Assembly: GCF_022539665.2 (NCBI RefSeq)
Contig: NW_026712543.1
Coordinates: 1-25,628, forward strand
Length of the DNA stretch: 25,628 nucleotides
DNA from: Daphnia carinata
Lineage: Eukaryota > Arthropoda > Branchiopoda > Diplostraca > Daphniidae
Reading direction: 5' to 3'
The notes under the pieces were generated by a model. It worked only from the letters and a program-made list of their open reading frames with translations, made no database searches and was not told the DNA's origin. This document shows positions 22,630 to 25,628 of the stretch, one piece after another. The position numbers and the translations under genes were made by a program. Positions within the stretch are counted from its first letter, which is position 1. Each line of letters starts with the position of its first letter.

Positions 22630-25628
22630 CACACTATATTCACATTGAATACACGTATATTTGATGCTGTTTGAATGTAGATATTGAAACTCACTGTATC
22701 ACACTATATTCACATTGAATACACGTATATTTGATGCTGTTTGAATGTAGATATTGAAACTGATTGTATCACACTATATTCACATTGAATACACGTATAT
22801 TTGATGCTGTTTGAATGTAGATATTGAAACTCACTGTATCACACTATATTCACATTGAATACACGTATATTTGATGCTGTTTGAATGTAGATATTGAAAC
22901 TCACTGTATCACACTATATTCACATTGAATACACGTATATTTGATACTGTTTTGAATGTACATCACATACACGTAAACTGATTCTATAACACTATATTCA
23001 CATTGAATACACGTATATTTGATGCTGTTTGAATGTAGATATTGAAACTCACTGTATCACACTATATTCACATTGAATACACGTATATTTGATGCTGTTT
23101 TTATGTAGATATTGAAACTGATTCTATACCTCTATTTTCACATTGAATACACGTTTATTTGATGCTGTTTGAATGTAGATATTGAAACTGATTGTATCAC
23201 ACTATATTCACATTGAATACACGTATATTTGATGCTGTTTGAATGTAGATATTGAAACTCACTGTATCACACTATATTCACATTGAATACACGTATATTT
23301 GATGCTGTTTGAATGTAGATATTGAAACTCACTGTATCACACTATATTCACATTGAATACACGTATATTTGATGCTGTTTGAATGTACATCATAAAACTG
23401 ATTCTATAACACTATATTCACATTGAATACACGTATATTTGATGCTGTTTGAATGTAGATATTGAAACTCACTGTATCACACTATATTCACATTGAATAC
23501 ACGTATATTTGATACTGTTTGAATGTACATCATGAAACTGATTGTATAACACTATATTCACATTGAATACACGTATATTTGATGCTGTTTGAATGTAGAT
23601 ATTGAAACTCACTGTATCACACTATATTCACATTGAATACACGTATATTTGATGCTGTTTGTTTGAATGTAAATATTGAAACTCACTGTATAACACTATA
23701 TTCACATTGAATACACGTTTATTTGTTGCTGTTTGAATGTAGATATTGAAACTCACTGTATCACACTATATTCACATTGAATACACGTATATTTGATACT
23801 GTTTGAATGTACATCAGGAAACTGATTGTATAACACTATATTCACATTGAATACACGTATATTTGATGCTGTTTGAATGTAGATATTGAAACTCACTGTA
23901 TCACACTATATTCACATTGAATACACGTATATTTGATGCTGTTTGAATGTAGATATTGAAACTCACTGTATCACACTATATTCACATTGAATACACGTAT
24001 ATTTGATGCTGTTTGAATGTAGATATTGAAACTCACTGTATCACACTATATTCACATTGAATACACGTATATTTGATGCTGTTTGAATGTAGATATTGAA
24101 ACTCACTGTATCACACTATATTCACATTGAATACACGTATATTTGATGCTGTTTGAGTAGATATTGAAACTCACTGTATCACACTATATTCACATTGAAT
24201 ACACGTATATTTGATACTGTTTGAATGTACATCATAAAACTGATTCTATAACACTATATTCACATTGAATACACGTATATTTGATGCTGTTTGAATGTAG
24301 ATATTGAAACTCACTGTATCATACTATATTCACATTGAATACACGTATATTTGATGCTGTTTGAATGTAGATATTGAAACTGACTGTATCACACTATATT
24401 CACATTGAATACACGTATATTTGATGCTGTTTGAATGTAGATATTGAAACTCACTGTATCACACTATATTCACATTGAATACACGTATATTTGATGCTGT
24501 TTGAATGTAGATATTGAAACTCACTGTATCACACTATATTCACATTGAATACACGTATATTTGATGCTGTTTGAATGTAGATATTGAAACTCACTGTATC
24601 ACACTATATTCACATTGAATACACGTATATTTGATGCTGTTTGAATGTAGATATTGAAACTCACTGTATCACACTATATTCACATTGAATACACGTATAT
24701 TTGATACTGTTTGAATGTACATATGAAACTGATTCTATAACACTATATTCACATTGAATACACGTATATTTGATGCTGTTTGAATGTAGATATTGAAACT
24801 CACTGTATCACTATACATATATTCACATTGAATACACGTATATTTGATACTGTTTGAATGAATACACGTATATTTGATGCTGTTTCTATGTAGATATTGA
24901 AACTCACTGTATCACACTATATTCACATTGAATACACGTATATTTGATGCTGTTTGAATGTAGATATTGAAACTCACTGTATCACACTATATTCACATTG
25001 AATACACGTATATTTGATGCTGTTTGAATGTAGATATTGAAACTCACTGTATCACACTATATTCACATTGAATACACGTATATTTGATGCTGTTTGAATG
25101 TAGATATTGAAACTCACTGTATCACACTATATTCACATTGAATACACGTATATTTGATGCTGTTTGAATGTAGATATTGAAACTCACTGTATCACACTAT
25201 ATTCACATTGAATACACGTATATTTGATGCTGTTTGAATGTAGATATTGAAACTCACTGTATCACACTATATTCACATTGAATACACGTATATTTGATAC
25301 TGTTTGAATGTACATCATGAAACTGATTGTATAACACTATATTCACATTGAATACACGTATAGGATACTGTTTGAATGTAGATATTGAAACTCACTGTAT
25401 CACACTATATTCACATTGAATACACGTATATTTGATGCTGTTTGAATGTACACTGATATTGAAACTGATTGTATCACACTATATTCAAATCGAATACACG
25501 TATATTTGATGCTGTTTGAATGTAGATATTGAAACTCACTGTATCACACTATATTCACATTGAATACACGTATATTTGATACTGTTTGAATGTACATATA
25601 AAACTGATTCTATAACACTATATTCAAA
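22630..25628. repeat. Array block 8: regular A-rich units with spaced type C units
   Basis: Spacing returns mostly to 70 bp. Type C or C-like units begin at 22910, 23338 (GATGC with TACATCATA), 23478, 23762, 24180, 24670, 25263 and 25545, with A units between. Length variants are 22910-22987 (78), 23618-23691 (74, TTTGTTTG), 24112-24179 (68), 24809-24912 (104), 25333-25400 (68) and 25401-25474 (74). The composition resembles block 1. The window ends 15 bases into a unit. Confidence 0.85.
24809..24912. repeat. 104-bp unit with a 30-bp tandem core duplication
   Basis: Segments 24831-24860 and 24861-24890 are tandem copies of the core from AATACACGTATATTTGAT onward, the first with GATAC and the second with GATGC and TTTCTATG. 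The GATAC/GATGC difference suggests a join between a C-type and an A-type unit, not simple slippage. The boundary block is also altered (CACTATACATATATTCAC). Confidence 0.87.

Larger units (their letters stand above)
1..25628. repeat. 70-bp satellite DNA array, about 365 units, filling the window
   Basis: The block [C/A]ACACTATAT recurs every 70 bp from the first base to the last. Successive unit starts can be followed throughout (for example 1, 71, 141, 211, 281, 351, 417), with most spacings exactly 70. The canonical unit has 23 A, 26 T, 11 C and 10 G, so about 30% GC. No non-repeat sequence interrupts the array, and both ends fall inside it, so the true array is longer. There is no gene, RNA gene or mobile element anywhere in the window. 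Known biology: long arrays of short AT-rich monomers are typical of eukaryotic constitutive heterochromatin. Which chromosomal site this is, and which organism, cannot be read from the sequence. Homogenisation by unequal crossing over or rolling-circle reinsertion is inferred. Confidence 0.97.

Noticed and set aside
1-25628. CRISPR array
   Set aside because: The near-constant core with a short variable tail looks superficially like repeat and spacer, but the tails are a handful of recurring alleles, no leader or cas gene is visible, and about 365 units with such low tail diversity does not fit.
1-25628. Telomere, rDNA spacer or plasmid iterons
   Set aside because: There is no short G-rich telomeric motif, no rRNA or promoter-like unique sequence, and iteron arrays have far fewer copies next to a replication gene, which is absent here.

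Overview
The whole window is one uninterrupted satellite-type tandem array. The repeat unit is 70 bp. I could place the unit boundary (the [C/A]ACACTATAT block) from base 1 to base 25614, giving roughly 365 units and fragments. A canonical unit is about 30% GC with one CpG. The window starts and ends inside the array, so neither edge is present. I see no protein-coding gene, RNA gene, transposon, CRISPR array or foreign insertion; even the scrambled stretches are built from pieces of the same repeat. An AT-rich satellite with hundreds of short monomers and mixed monomer types points to eukaryotic heterochromatin (pericentromeric, centromeric, subtelomeric or sex-chromosome type). The species cannot be named from this sequence.

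Each unit has a nearly constant core of about 50 bp and a variable tail of about 20 bp that extends into the first base of the next unit. The core holds a 15-bp dyad (TATTCA-CAT-TGAATA), the single CpG in ACACGTAT, and a TTTGATGCTGTTTGAATG segment. The tail has a few recurring states. Type A ends ...GAAACTCACTGTAT and is followed by C. Type B ends ...GAAACTGATTCTAT or ...GATTGTAT and is usually followed by A. Type C is a B tail linked to GATAC in place of GATGC and often TACATCATG in place of TAGATATTG.

Layout: 1-2816 is A-rich with frequent C units and ends in a divergent pair. 2817-6235 is A-rich with B units carrying GATCATG and almost no GATAC. 6236-9035 holds 40 consecutive units of exactly 70 bp with frequent A/B alternation. 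9036-13845 is mixed, with small indels and returning C units. 13846-15599 shows 140-bp A/B alternation. 15600-17490 is very uniform. 17491-22629 is disrupted, with partial units, nested duplications and one foldback. 22630-25628 is again regular, A-rich with spaced C units.

The only open frames are on the minus strand, at most 90 codons. They are by-products of the repeat: 70 is not a multiple of 3, so a reader passes through all three phases and normally meets a fixed TGA. If the window does something, the best-supported candidates are structural: the per-unit dyad, the two-state tail cassette, and a breakpoint-rich zone in which duplications cluster at the dyad and at CACACTATAT.
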